From positions 1 through 64,000 of the forward strand of contig JAQURG010000013.1 in NCBI GenBank assembly GCA_028715725.1: a stretch of DNA of 64,000 bases, written 5' to 3'. The notes beneath the pieces are model-generated. The model was not told the DNA's origin. It ran no database searches and was given only the letters and a program-made list of their open reading frames with translations. The DNA is from Methylococcales bacterium. Its GTDB lineage: Bacteria; Pseudomonadota; Gammaproteobacteria; Methylococcales; Methylomonadaceae. A program made the translations under genes and the position numbers. This document shows, in pieces, positions 23,760 through 34,990 of this stretch (position 1 is its first letter; every line of letters begins with the position of its first letter).

Positions 23760-24371
23760 ATGAATAACCAATATAAAGCACATCCCTGGCATGGTATTAA
23801 AGCGGGCGATAATGCACCGGACATAGTGACTGCATTTATCGAAATTGTTCCATCCGATACGGTTAAATATGAGGTCGATAAAGAATCCGGATATCTGAAA
23901 ATAGAACGGCCACAAAAGTTTTCCAATATGATTCCGACGCTATATGGCTTTATTCCGCAAACCTTTTGCGCTGAAAAAATTGCTGATTATGCGGCGTCCA
24001 AATCAGGAAAAGCCATTACTAAGGGTGATGGCGACCCGCTGGATATTTGCGTTTTAAGCGAACGCAGCGTAACGCATGGCGATATTTTACTACAGGCGAT
24101 TCCAATAGGCGGATTCCGCTTACTGGATGGTGGTGAAGCGGATGACAAAATTATTGCCGTGATGAAAGGTGATGAATTTTATCGACAATGGAATGATGTA
24201 TCAGATTGTCCTGAGTCTTATATTAACCGTCTTAAACATTATTTTCTGACCTATAAGCACCTTCCCAGCGAAGAAAGCATTTGCGAAATAACTCATGTAT
24301 ACGGCCGAAATGAAGCGCATGAAGTGATCAGATTGGCGATGGAGGATTACAAGAATCATTACAGCTGCTGA
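23760..24371 (+). CDS. ppa: inorganic pyrophosphatase (family I)
   Basis: Hydrolyses pyrophosphate to phosphate, pulling biosynthetic reactions forward. The 203-aa protein has the family I active-site motif GDGDPLDICV (about 89-98) with its metal-binding aspartates, plus YEVDKESGYLKIERPQKFSNMIPTLYGFIP-type substrate residues. It lies 42 nt after thyA on the same strand and is likely co-transcribed. It is longer than the ~175-aa enterobacterial enzyme because of an extended C-terminal part, as in several other bacterial and yeast-like members. Confidence 0.93.
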   Translation: MNNQYKAHPWHGIKAGDNAPDIVTAFIEIVPSDTVKYEVDKESGYLKIERPQKFSNMIPTLYGFIPQTFCAEKIADYAASKSGKAITKGDGDPLDICVLSERSVTHGDILLQAIPIGGFRLLDGGEADDKIIAVMKGDEFYRQWNDVSDCPESYINRLKHYFLTYKHLPSEESICEITHVYGRNEAHEVIRLAMEDYKNHYSC

Positions 24372-24623
24372 TTTATTGGAGTTTGAAGTTGTGCTATTCG
24401 TCGAGAGATAGAAACAGAAGTTTGTAGCTACTTCATCGATATTGGGTAAAAGCAATCGTTATTGATTATGTCAGAGCAAAGGGCGGAGAACCTGCTTCAA
24501 GTCTATTGAATCAGCTTTGTTAGGGTTATAGCATTCGCGTAAAATAGACGTTATTTTTGCAGACATTTTTGAAATTAATGAATAGCTTATGCTGTAAAAT
24601 ATAACTTTTCTTGGATCACACAG

Positions 24624-25616
24624 ATGGTTATGAATAAGGTACAGCGTATTGCATTAACACCCGGAGAACCTGCTGGCATTGGCCCCGATCTTTGCATTCA
24701 GCTTGCTCAACAGGATTTGCCTTGCGAACTTATAGTGATAGCGAGCCCTGATTTGCTAATACAACGTGCCGAACAATTAGGCTGTGGCATTCAGATAAAA
24801 GAGTTTAATAGTTCCTTGCCCGCATCCATTCAGACAGCAGGATATTTAACAGTGTTGCCCGTTGAACTTATGGAACCGGTTTTGTGTGGGCAACTGAATG
24901 CTGCTAACAGTCGCTATGTACTAAAAACCATTACCAAATCAGCAAAAGGTTGCATGGATGGGCTTTTTGATGCGATGGTGACCGGCCCCGTGCATAAAGG
25001 CATTATTAATGATGCAGGTTTTGCCTTTAGCGGTCATACTGAATATATTGCCGGGATTACCGGCGGACATCCGGTAATGATGCTGGCAACACCAGGCTTA
25101 CGTGTAGCTCTCGCTACAACACACTTACCGCTTGCTGAAGTCAGTTCAGCGATCACTCATACGCGACTGAGAACTGTCATTCGCATACTGGACCATGATT
25201 TACGCACACGTTTTCATCTTGATAACCCAAAAATACTGGTTTGTGGACTTAATCCCCATGCCGGCGAAACCGGTCATTTAGGTCATGAAGAAATCGATAT
25301 TATTGAACCTGTACTGGAGGGCTTACGACAACAGGGCTTGAATCTTAGGGGGCCACTTCCTGCAGATACCCTATTTACCCACAAATATCTGGACTCTGCG
25401 GATGCTGTGCTAGCCATGTATCATGATCAAGGCCTGCCTGTGCTTAAATACATAGGTTTCGGTCAGGCTGTCAATATCACGCTGGGGCTTCCAGTTATTC
25501 GGACCTCTGTTGACCATGGCACGGCTTTGGATCTGGCTGGAACTGGTAATGCCGACCTTGGAAGTCTGCAATTTGCTTTGCAAACCGCATTAACAATGGC
25601 AACTAATAATTTTTAA
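24624..25616 (+). CDS. pdxA: 4-hydroxythreonine-4-phosphate dehydrogenase
   Basis: Pyridoxal phosphate biosynthesis: oxidises 4-phosphohydroxy-L-threonine, giving the amino-ketone used by PdxJ. The 330-aa sequence begins with [14 protein letters not shown], the PdxA hallmark, and contains [26 protein letters not shown] with metal-binding His, [17 protein letters not shown] and [18 protein letters not shown] at the C-terminus. Translation may begin at the first Met or at Met3. The gene is followed 4 nt later by rsmA, the usual pdxA-rsmA (ksgA) pair. Confidence 0.97.
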   Translation: MVMNKVQRIALTPGEPAGIGPDLCIQLAQQDLPCELIVIASPDLLIQRAEQLGCGIQIKEFNSSLPASIQTAGYLTVLPVELMEPVLCGQLNAANSRYVLKTITKSAKGCMDGLFDAMVTGPVHKGIINDAGFAFSGHTEYIAGITGGHPVMMLATPGLRVALATTHLPLAEVSSAITHTRLRTVIRILDHDLRTRFHLDNPKILVCGLNPHAGETGHLGHEEIDIIEPVLEGLRQQGLNLRGPLPADTLFTHKYLDSADAVLAMYHDQGLPVLKYIGFGQAVNITLGLPVIRTSVDHGTALDLAGTGNADLGSLQFALQTALTMATNNF

Positions 25617-25620
25617 TAAA

Positions 25621-26406
25621 ATGATGCATACCCCGCGTAAACGCTTTGGTCAGAATTTTTTGCATGATCAAGCCATAATTTACAACATAATCTCGAGCAT
25701 ACAGGTAAAACCTGATGAACACTGGGTTGAGATAGGTCCGGGGCAAGGCGCATTGACCGAGCCTTTATTAAAACAGGGATTACAGCTTGATATAGTGGAA
25801 CTCGACAGGGATCTGGTTATGCTGCTTAAGGAAAAATACAAAGATTTCAATAATCTGAATATTCACAGTGCTGATGCGCTGACATTTGATTTTTCAGCCT
25901 TGATTAAAGTTGACGAAAAACTGCGCATCATAGGCAATTTGCCCTATAATATCTCGACGCCTTTGATGTTCCACTTGCTGAAGAGTTCTTATTGCATCAA
26001 AGATATGCATTTTATGTTGCAAAAAGAGGTGGTTAATAGAATTTGTGCAGCTCCGGGCAGTAAAAAATACGGCAGACTTAGCGTTATGATGCAGTATTAT
26101 TGCTCAACAGAGCTGTTATTTGACGTACCTCCCGAAAGCTTTGATCCAGCTCCCAAGGTCATGTCGGCAATCGTCAGGCTGGCGCCACATCAGAAACCGC
26201 CTGTTGAGATTAATGATATGGTAAAATTTAATGAAGTGGTAACGCAGGCGTTCTCCCAACGCCGCAAAACCCTGCGTAACTCGTTAAAGAAGCTCATAGA
26301 CGAAGATGCTATTGTCGCCTTGAACATCGATCCTTCATTAAGGGCCGAGGCGCTATCTCTTAACGAATTTGCAAAGCTAAGTAATCAAATACAAGAAATT
26401 TCCTGA
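25621..26406 (+). CDS. rsmA: 16S rRNA (adenine(1518)-N(6)/adenine(1519)-N(6))-dimethyltransferase RsmA
   Basis: KsgA/RsmA dimethylates two adjacent adenines in helix 45 of 16S rRNA during late 30S assembly. The 261-aa protein starts PRKRFGQNFLHD and has the SAM-binding motif EIGPGQGALTEPL, the catalytic NLPYNIS motif and FSQRRKTLRNSLK near the C-terminus. The start is ATG at 25621 or 25624. A clear intrinsic terminator lies 127 bp after the stop codon. Confidence 0.97.
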   Translation: MMHTPRKRFGQNFLHDQAIIYNIISSIQVKPDEHWVEIGPGQGALTEPLLKQGLQLDIVELDRDLVMLLKEKYKDFNNLNIHSADALTFDFSALIKVDEKLRIIGNLPYNISTPLMFHLLKSSYCIKDMHFMLQKEVVNRICAAPGSKKYGRLSVMMQYYCSTELLFDVPPESFDPAPKVMSAIVRLAPHQKPPVEINDMVKFNEVVTQAFSQRRKTLRNSLKKLIDEDAIVALNIDPSLRAEALSLNEFAKLSNQIQEIS

Positions 26407-26532
26407 ACTCTGCGACAATCTGTCGCGCGGCAATATGCCACATTCCACACTTTAGTGTTTATCGCTATCATATATCCAACTCTTGAGATGCAAATTCCTC
26501 CTTGGAAATCAGAGTTTTATATCCTTCTTTTA

Positions 26533-26559
26533 ATGCGGCTAATTAGCCGCATTTTTTTT
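26533..26559 (+). terminator. rho-independent terminator
   Basis: The perfect 20-bp inverted repeat ATGCGGCTAATTAGCCGCAT (eight-base arms, AATT loop) at 26533-26552 is followed by seven further T residues. It would end transcripts from pdxA-rsmA. Confidence 0.88.
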
Positions 26560-26661
26560 GTCTGTAATAAGTAATCTTAACAAATTATTCCCGTATTTTG
26601 CAGATATCATCTAATTCAGACTCAATCTTAACAAATCGTATTTATTAGACTGGGCTGTTAA

Positions 26662-26781
26662 ACCGCGCATGTGGAAGCGGTTCCGGAAGCCTATAGGCTT
26701 CTCAAAAAACATGAGTGGCAAGCCAAATTCAGTAAACTACTAGCAGAAGATAAATCCACAGCTTGTATAATGGGGACATAA
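26662..26781 (+). other. possible gene remnant, 39 codons
   Basis: An open stretch with a protein-like composition (TAHVEAVPEAYRLLKKHEW, then KFSKLLAEDKSTACIMGT and a stop). It has no start codon before the conserved-looking part and an in-frame stop immediately upstream, so if it is real it is the tail of a lost gene. I do not recognise the family. Confidence 0.2.
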
Positions 26782-26879
26782 CGATCATATACTTGATATG
26801 ATGTAGCAGGACAACCAGTTCTGAATTTAGCATCATTCTCCATTGCCTAAATTACAACTATCCCACATACATAAGAAAG

Positions 26880-28646
26880 ATGACCTTTTTATCTTCACAA
26901 ATGACCTACGCTGATGCTAGCAAGATTTCCAATGTCAAGTCACAGCGCTGGATTCTGGCTTTTTCCTTCATTCTCAGCGCATATATGCTATTTGCTCGCC
27001 TGGGAGGACTGCCTTTAATTTCCCCTGATGAGGGACGCAATGCCGAAGTGGCCAGAGAAATGAGTCTGTCCCATTCCTGGCTGGTGCCGACTTATAATGG
27101 CTTAACCTATCTCGATAAGCCCGCTTTTTACTTCAAGACTGTTGCTCTGTCTTTCTCTCTATTCGGTGAGTCAGAGGGCAGCGCCCGGCTTTCATCGGCT
27201 TGCTTTGGCTTTTTATTACTGGTAGTAACATTTCTGTTTTGCCGCAGAGTATATGATCAGCGTACAGCAATTCTTGCCATGCTCATTGTGGCTACGACCC
27301 CGCTTTACATACTATTTTCGCGGACTGTCATTTTTGATATGTCATTGGCCTTTTTTGTCTGCTCCAGCATTTTTGCCTGCTATCTGGCTGAAGAGTGCGA
27401 AGAAAAGCAGAGAAAGCGCTGGTATTTGATCGGAGCTTTATCCGCAGGAATCGCAACATTGATTAAAGGGCCGGTGGGGTTTATTCTTCCCACTCTGGTG
27501 ATCACGGTTTTTTATGTTATTGAAGGACGGCTGGCTGCGATGAAGGAGGTTTTCGCTTTGCGTAATGGAGTGATTTTTCTGGCTGTAGTATTGCCCTGGT
27601 TTATCGGACTGTCTCTGCTTCGTCCGGACTTCCCTTATTACGGCATCATGAGGGAATCGCTTGCACGCTTTACCACCAGCGAATTTCACCGCACAGCTCC
27701 TTTTTATTTCTATGCGCCGATTATAGCGGGCACTTTTTTTGCCTGGAGCTTTTTGCTGCCGGAATCTATTATCGTGGCCTGGCAGAAAAGGAAGCGCTGG
27801 TCTCGAGCTGATCGTCTGTTTGTTGTTTGGGCTATTGCCGTTGTGTTGTTTTTTTCAGTTTCACAGTCAAAACTACCCGGCTATATTCTTACTGCGATGC
27901 TGGCTCTTGGCGTCCTGACTGCTCGAGTTTTCGCTTTGGCGTTTGATAATAGCAGTGGGAGGGCTGCGCGTATTGTCCTGCACGGGACGATACCGCTCTT
28001 GCTGCTGAGCATATCAGCAGCTTTATTATTGGGTGTGGTTGCGTTTGATCCTGAATTATTTGAAAAAAGATTTCAATTTAAAGACGGACTCTTTGAGCTT
28101 TTTATATCGACTCTTCCTGCATTGTCGATAACGTTCGGCATTGTTGCGCTTCTTGCTGCGCTCGCACTGTGGACCCGAAATACGCGGCTGATATTGGTTG
28201 CCTTCATGAGTTTTCCTATCCTTTTTCTAAGCGTTAATTTTGATCTTTTGACGCTTTTTGCACAGACTCGCTCATCACATAGCCTGGCACAACAGATACC
28301 CGCAACTTTACCGCCTTCTGCGGAACTGGCCTGCATGGAATGCTTACCTAACGGTCTGCCGTTTTATCTCAAGCGGCTGGTGACGGTCTTGAGTATTGAC
28401 GGCAAAGAGCTGACCAGCAATTATGTGGAATTTACATTGAATTCAGGCAAGCCATGGCCGGAAGGAATCGTGCCATTAAAAGAAACGGGGCAGTGGCTGG
28501 CCACCCGCAATCATCCGGTCTATCTACTCGCCAAGCAGGATTATTTGACAGTTCTTAAAGCTATTGCGAAGCAGTATGGCGTTGAAGTCGAGGAGCTAGG
28601 ATTTAATTACTGGGCAGTTTTGCTACCTGCTCCAAAAGGAAGTTGA
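26880..28646 (+). CDS. ArnT-like / GT39 family membrane glycosyltransferase
   Basis: A 588-aa polytopic inner-membrane protein of the PMT/ArnT (GT-C) superfamily, which transfers sugars from polyprenyl phosphate donors to lipid or protein acceptors on the periplasmic side. The first periplasmic loop has the signature PLISPDEGRNAEVAREM (about 47-63), including the catalytic DE pair, followed by GLTYLDKPAFYF. About a dozen hydrophobic segments are visible up to residue ~460, then a soluble C-terminal domain. The following asparagine-synthase gene starts 1 nt after its stop codon, so the two are translated from one message. The substrate is not evident: no arn genes are near, so aminoarabinose on lipid A cannot be assumed. 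Confidence 0.88.
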   Translation: MTFLSSQMTYADASKISNVKSQRWILAFSFILSAYMLFARLGGLPLISPDEGRNAEVAREMSLSHSWLVPTYNGLTYLDKPAFYFKTVALSFSLFGESEGSARLSSACFGFLLLVVTFLFCRRVYDQRTAILAMLIVATTPLYILFSRTVIFDMSLAFFVCSSIFACYLAEECEEKQRKRWYLIGALSAGIATLIKGPVGFILPTLVITVFYVIEGRLAAMKEVFALRNGVIFLAVVLPWFIGLSLLRPDFPYYGIMRESLARFTTSEFHRTAPFYFYAPIIAGTFFAWSFLLPESIIVAWQKRKRWSRADRLFVVWAIAVVLFFSVSQSKLPGYILTAMLALGVLTARVFALAFDNSSGRAARIVLHGTIPLLLLSISAALLLGVVAFDPELFEKRFQFKDGLFELFISTLPALSITFGIVALLAALALWTRNTRLILVAFMSFPILFLSVNFDLLTLFAQTRSSHSLAQQIPATLPPSAELACMECLPNGLPFYLKRLVTVLSIDGKELTSNYVEFTLNSGKPWPEGIVPLKETGQWLATRNHPVYLLAKQDYLTVLKAIAKQYGVEVEELGFNYWAVLLPAPKGS

Positions 28647-28647
28647 T

Positions 28648-30516
28648 ATGTGCGGTATTTGTGGTTTAGTTGCTCTTGAACAAGGCCTTGTAGAAGCTGA
28701 TTCCAAGCTGCAACAGGTCAACCGGATGGTAGACGCCTTAATGCATAGAGGTCCTGACGATACAGGGATTGACGGTGATCATTCGGCAATTTTTGGAATG
28801 ACACGCTTGGCCATTCGCGGTTTAAACGATGGCAAGCAGCCGATCATCGACCGCGACAGTGGTGTAATGATGGTCTGTAATGGCGAGATTGATAACCATC
28901 ATGAGCTTCGTGCATGGCTGCTTGATCGCGGCCGCATAGTTGAGCAGAGTACTGATGTCGCCGTAATTCCTGCTTTATACCTGGAACTGGGCGAGATCTT
29001 TGTAGAACGGCTCAAAGGAGCCTTTGCCATCGCAATATGGGATCCCCGCACAAAAAAGCTGTTGCTTGCCCGCGATCGGGCTGGAGAGCGGCCGCTTTTT
29101 TTCTCGGTTAATGACGGTATCGTTGCTTTTGCTTCTCTGATAGCAGCGTTGTTATCGCCAGGTTCCTGCGCACTTGACATCAGCATGAATGCTGTGCACG
29201 GCTATCTGCAAGCCGGTTATTTCGTCGCACCTGAAACGCCTTTTGACGACGTTCAGAAAGTGTTGCCGGCAGAATTGGTCACCATAGATGCCGGCGGCAT
29301 TCACCGCAGACGCTATTGGCGCTGGAATGTACTGCAAACATCCAAACAGACTGGTTCACTGGATGCGTTCGACGAAATTTTCCGGGAGTCCGTACGGGGG
29401 CAAAGCGAGGTTGATGTCGATTTTGGCCTTTTTTTAAGCGGCGGCGTGGATTCTTCTTTAATTACGGCTGTCACCCGATCCATTCGACCTGAAAAAAACC
29501 TGAAAGCTTATAGTCTTCGCTTCAGTGAAGCCTCTTATGATGAAGGGCATTATGCCGAACAAGTGGCAAACACTTTAGGTGTCGAGTTTGTCCCCGTCTG
29601 GGTACGTCCTGAAGACTTTCCACCTACGCTCGCCAAACTGGTTCAGCAGGTCGGCGAACCGCTTGCCGACCCAGCCTGGGTGCCAAGCGCTCTATTGGCA
29701 AAGAGAGCTGTGCAAGATGTTCGTGTAGCCCTGGTTGGAGAAGGTGCGGATGAGCTTTTTGGCGGTTACCCAACTTACTTTGGCGCTGGTCTTGCCGGGC
29801 ATTATGCACGGCTTCCCGATTCAGTCCGGGGGCTTGCAAGACGTATCATTGAAAGCTGGCCGGTAAGCGATAAAAAAGTAACGATACCGTTCCTGCTTAA
29901 ACGCTTTATTCAAGGCGATGAGCTGGATTTTCTGGGCCGCCATATGCTTTGGACTTCTTCCGTATCACCTGCGATTCTGGAACGGCTCGGTGTAACGCCA
30001 CTCCCGCTTCTAAAGCCGGCCAATTTATCAGGAAGTATGCTGGATCAATTACAGCATCACGATCTGGAAACCTCATTGGCGGAAGGTTTGTTAACCAAGG
30101 CTGACCGTGCAAGCATGAAGTCAGCGCTGGAATTACGCGCGCCCTTCCTTGATTCAGCAGTTATGGAGTTTGCCGCCTCACTCCCTGAGAAAGAACGTGT
30201 TAATCGCTTGCAAACAAAGGTTTTTTTAAAACAGTATGCCTTACGTTACCTGCCTTCGGACATTGTCCACCGTAAAAAGCGGGGTCTTTCGGTGCCCTTG
30301 AGCAGCTGGTTACGTGAGCCGCTGTATGAATGGGCGAAATCGAAATTGTCCTCGCCCTTACTCGATCAGGTCAGTATAAATCAGCACGCCGCCCTGGAAC
30401 TGTTGCAGGAGCATACGCAACGCAAGGCCGATCATGCCCGATCAATATGGACGCTCATTGTGCTCAGCGAATGGCTGGATTGGGCGTCAGAAGTTGAGCC
30501 ACGGAATCGTTACTAG
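28648..30516 (+). CDS. asnB: asparagine synthase (glutamine-hydrolysing) family protein
   Basis: A 622-aa AsnB-type amidotransferase. The N-terminal class II glutaminase has Cys2 (MCGICGLV), HRGPDDTG and CNGEIDNHHELR. The C-terminal ATP pyrophosphatase domain has the PP-loop LSGGVDSSL (about 262-270) and GEGADELFGGY. All catalytic residues appear intact. True AsnB makes asparagine; longer homologues often sit in cell-surface polysaccharide clusters, where they amidate sugars or peptides. Here it is fused by operon structure to a membrane glycosyltransferase, so an envelope role is a reasonable inference, while a plain asparagine synthetase cannot be excluded. It ends convergently with the VTT gene. 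Confidence 0.9.
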   Translation: MCGICGLVALEQGLVEADSKLQQVNRMVDALMHRGPDDTGIDGDHSAIFGMTRLAIRGLNDGKQPIIDRDSGVMMVCNGEIDNHHELRAWLLDRGRIVEQSTDVAVIPALYLELGEIFVERLKGAFAIAIWDPRTKKLLLARDRAGERPLFFSVNDGIVAFASLIAALLSPGSCALDISMNAVHGYLQAGYFVAPETPFDDVQKVLPAELVTIDAGGIHRRRYWRWNVLQTSKQTGSLDAFDEIFRESVRGQSEVDVDFGLFLSGGVDSSLITAVTRSIRPEKNLKAYSLRFSEASYDEGHYAEQVANTLGVEFVPVWVRPEDFPPTLAKLVQQVGEPLADPAWVPSALLAKRAVQDVRVALVGEGADELFGGYPTYFGAGLAGHYARLPDSVRGLARRIIESWPVSDKKVTIPFLLKRFIQGDELDFLGRHMLWTSSVSPAILERLGVTPLPLLKPANLSGSMLDQLQHHDLETSLAEGLLTKADRASMKSALELRAPFLDSAVMEFAASLPEKERVNRLQTKVFLKQYALRYLPSDIVHRKKRGLSVPLSSWLREPLYEWAKSKLSSPLLDQVSINQHAALELLQEHTQRKADHARSIWTLIVLSEWLDWASEVEPRNRY

Positions 30517-30531
30517 CCGTAACCGTCTGTA

Positions 30532-31212
30532 TTAAATACTTATATTTTTACGTTGCATCTGAGACAGAATCCATTTTAAAGATTGTGTCAAAAAGAAAAA
30601 AACGCAGGCAGCAATGCCTAAATATTGTGCAAGATGAGATATATCGGCTTGAAGTATGCCGGCGCCGATGAGTGTTGCTGTAAGGCCGAGAGGAAGGAAA
30701 CCCAGCGCTGTTCCTATCCAGAAATCACAATGGCTAACAGTGCTCAGTCCCAACAGGATGTCATTATAAAGACCACTGATGGGCAGTTGCCTCATAAATA
30801 ATACATACAACCATCCCTGTGCCTGATCGGATCTGGATAAAGCGATAATCTTCGGAAATTTTTCCTGCACAAATTCACGCCCACTCCAGCGGGCAAAGAT
30901 AAAAGTCAGGTAAGCCCCAAACACCGTGCCCAGATGACTCCAGGCAAAGCCCCAGCTAAAACCGAACACCATTCCTGCCAAAGAGCATAATAGCAGACGA
31001 GGCACACCGATGGCGGTCAGTAATGCGCTTGCCAGCGTAAATACCGCAGGCGCAGCATAACCTGTTTCGGCCAGCCATAATTTAATTTGAAAACTCCGGC
31101 TTAACATATCTTTTACCGGTATGGAAAAAATTAAAAAACTGCAAATTATTACCACGAAAAGAAGCATAAAGAGCGCAATTTTTCTGGATAAGGTATTTTT
31201 TGCTTTCATCAT
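30532..31212 (-). CDS. TVP38/TMEM64 (VTT/DedA-like) membrane protein
   Basis: A 226-aa integral membrane protein with five or so hydrophobic segments and the VTT-domain core: LTAIGVPRLLLCSLAGMVFGF, GAYLTFIFARWSGREFV, then FMRQLPISGLYNDILLGLS. In related DedA/VTT proteins the G-x-x-x-G-rich re-entrant parts support lipid or ion transport; the exact substrate here is unknown. Translation may start at Met1 or Met2. It is transcribed toward asnB, so it is not part of that operon; its promoter lies in the gap shared with hemB. Confidence 0.83.
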   Translation of the reverse strand: MMKAKNTLSRKIALFMLLFVVIICSFLIFSIPVKDMLSRSFQIKLWLAETGYAAPAVFTLASALLTAIGVPRLLLCSLAGMVFGFSWGFAWSHLGTVFGAYLTFIFARWSGREFVQEKFPKIIALSRSDQAQGWLYVLFMRQLPISGLYNDILLGLSTVSHCDFWIGTALGFLPLGLTATLIGAGILQADISHLAQYLGIAACVFFFLTQSLKWILSQMQRKNISI

Positions 31213-33405
<2,193 letters not shown>

Positions 33406-33416
33406 CAAACGATATC

Positions 33417-34430
33417 ATGAATCTTTATCCCTTATTACGTCCCCTGTTATTTTCTCTGGACCCCGAAACCGCTCATGAAGTAACGCTTAAGATGTTAAAC
33501 GTGGCCCATGTTTCCGCTTTAGGAAAAATGATCTATCCTGCCATTGAAGATAAACCCGTTAATGTTATGGGGCTCAGCTTTAAAAACCCTGTCGGTATTG
33601 CGGCAGGCATGGATAAGAACGGTGACTATATAGCTGCGCTGGCCGCATTAGGTTTCGGTTTTGTTGAAATAGGCACAGTGACCCCGCGCCCGCAACCGGG
33701 CAATCCTAAACCCCGCCTGTTCAGACTGCCCGAACATCAGGCGATTATCAATCGCATGGGTTTTAATAATATGGGCTTGGACCATTTGCTGAACCGGGTA
33801 AAACAAAGCAGTTTTAAGGGCATTTTAGGGATCAATATCGGCAAGAATTTCGACACGCCCATTGAAAATGCTGTCGACGATTATTTAATCGGCTTAGGCA
33901 AGGCTTATACTTTCGCCAGTTACATAGCCATTAATATTTCTTCCCCAAATACCAAAAATCTGCGCCAGTTGCAGCAAGGGGATGAAATCAAATCCCTGAT
34001 TGCAGCTTTAAAAGAAGAACAGCTTAAACTGCAACAAGAACACGGCGCTTATGTTCCTTTGGCTATAAAAATCGCTCCGGATCTAACCTCCGACGAAATC
34101 GGCCATATTGCCAAATTGTTGCTGGAGTTTGAGATAGATGGTGTAATCGCCACCAACACCACTATTGCTCGTGAAATGATAGCCGGGCATCCTCTTGCCC
34201 ATGAATCGGGTGGTTTGAGTGGTGCGCCGGTCAAAGACAACTCCACTCTTGTTGTGCGAGGATTAGCGGCTGAATTACAGGGCAAAATCCCGATAATTGC
34301 GGCAGGCGGTATTTTAAGCGCACTTGACGCACAGGAAAAATTAACAGCAGGCGCGAGTTTGGTACAAATTTATACTGGCCTTATTTATCGCGGGCCGAAG
34401 TTGATAGAGGAGATTGTTAAAAGCTTATGA
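33417..34430 (+). CDS. pyrD: dihydroorotate dehydrogenase (quinone), class 2
   Basis: Membrane-associated flavoenzyme that oxidises dihydroorotate to orotate with quinone as acceptor. The 337-aa protein has the class 2 N-terminal helical extension ([21 protein letters not shown]), [40 protein letters not shown] with the catalytic serine region, and [12 protein letters not shown]. Third gene of the hemB-aroE-pyrD run. Downstream, between pyrD and pmbA, lies a decayed integron that separates this operon from the next housekeeping block. Confidence 0.97.
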   Translation: MNLYPLLRPLLFSLDPETAHEVTLKMLNVAHVSALGKMIYPAIEDKPVNVMGLSFKNPVGIAAGMDKNGDYIAALAALGFGFVEIGTVTPRPQPGNPKPRLFRLPEHQAIINRMGFNNMGLDHLLNRVKQSSFKGILGINIGKNFDTPIENAVDDYLIGLGKAYTFASYIAINISSPNTKNLRQLQQGDEIKSLIAALKEEQLKLQQEHGAYVPLAIKIAPDLTSDEIGHIAKLLLEFEIDGVIATNTTIAREMIAGHPLAHESGGLSGAPVKDNSTLVVRGLAAELQGKIPIIAAGGILSALDAQEKLTAGASLVQIYTGLIYRGPKLIEEIVKSL

Positions 34431-34523
34431 TTTGAAAAAAGCGGTAAGTCCAAACCCATCCCGAGCCGTGTTGATATTTTAAAGGTAAAATGAAAACTTC
34501 TGCTTTCGACCCATTGCTATCCT

Positions 34524-34625
34524 TCATAAGCGGATTGATTTAACTCTGCTCTGACCATAGTTATTACGGCCTGTAACAGACCAACCAACTTCGTGCTGTT
34601 CAATCCACTCGATGATGTCGGTCAT
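34524..34625 (-). CDS. 33-aa ORF at the start of the last cassette
   Basis: Immediately after the attC site at 34632 (reading on the minus strand) an ATG opens a 33-codon frame: MTDIIEWIEQHEVGWS, then VTGRNNYGQSRVKSIRL. The first codons also follow the other attC site (35479 downward), but there a stop truncates the frame after six codons. It may be a short cassette-leader peptide or the remnant of a longer cassette gene; its translation is not supported by anything beyond composition and duplication. Confidence 0.3.
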   Translation of the reverse strand: MTDIIEWIEQHEVGWSVTGRNNYGQSRVKSIRL

Positions 34626-34631
34626 GCTGAG

Positions 34632-34733
34632 GTCTAACGCAAAGCTAAGGGGCCCGGCCCACGAAAGCCTAAAAATAAATAAAGTGCCAAATGGCCGCGC
34701 TCCGGTTGAGCGTTTTGTTAGGCTTGATATATA
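34632..34733 (-). repeat. attC: attC-like recombination site (distal)
   Basis: On the minus strand it starts GCCTAAC and ends GCGTTAGAC, the R'' and R' boxes of an attC site, with CGCTCAACCGGAGCGCGGCC in one arm and GGCCGGGCCCCTTAGC in the other. The arms pair imperfectly, as attC bottom-strand hairpins do. Length is 102 bp. It lies 20 bp after the stop codon of the antitoxin gene, where the attC of that cassette should be. Confidence 0.75.
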
Positions 34734-34753
34734 ACGGCAAGATTTGAGCCATC

Positions 34754-34990
34754 TTAAACCATAGCTTGAGTAAATCTTACTACCTCAACGCTGATTCTCT
34801 CTTTTATAATGTGTTGTTTCGACAAATACTCATCAAGCGCGTCCAGTGTTTTTGCGTGAAAATATCGTTCTCCACACTCCGTACAAACTTCGGCTTGTAC
34901 GTTTTCAACAATATAGAGCTTTTTGTCAAGCCAGTGTTGACGCTTAACATTCTTGATTCTTGTTGCTCCTCCGCAAAATTCACAAATCAT
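34754..34990 (-). CDS. YgiT-type (MqsA-like) zinc-finger antitoxin
   Basis: A 78-aa protein beginning MICEFCGGATR and continuing with EVCTECGERYFHAKTLDAL: two CxxC pairs that form the zinc-binding head of MqsA/YgiT-type antitoxins. There is no room for the HTH domain of full-length MqsA, so it is the short form common beside DUF4258 toxins. Its start overlaps the end of the upstream gene by 4 nt (ATGA), so the pair is translationally coupled, toxin first. In this family the antitoxin usually neutralises the toxin by direct binding and may repress the operon; this is inferred, not seen. Confidence 0.82.
   Translation of the reverse strand: MICEFCGGATRIKNVKRQHWLDKKLYIVENVQAEVCTECGERYFHAKTLDALDEYLSKQHIIKERISVEVVRFTQAMV

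Larger units (their letters stand above)
26407..26879. other. 473-bp gap between rsmA and the GT39 gene
   Basis: Holds a short hairpin (GCGACA-ATC-TGTCGC, 26412-26426) right after rsmA without a T-tract, a strong terminator (26533-26559), a 16-bp palindrome (26686-26701) and a possible short gene remnant (26662-26781). A TATAAT at 26766-26771 could be a -10 box for the next operon, but no convincing -35 box precedes it. No RNA gene is recognised. Confidence 0.5.

Noticed and set aside
24372..24623. RNA gene between ppa and pdxA
   Set aside because: I looked for tRNA-like or riboswitch-like folds in these 252 bp and saw none; it looks like a plain promoter gap.
26686..26701. 16-bp palindrome GAAGCCTATAGGCTTC as a terminator or operator
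   Set aside because: No T-tract follows, and it lies in a stretch that may be a gene remnant; no function can be assigned.
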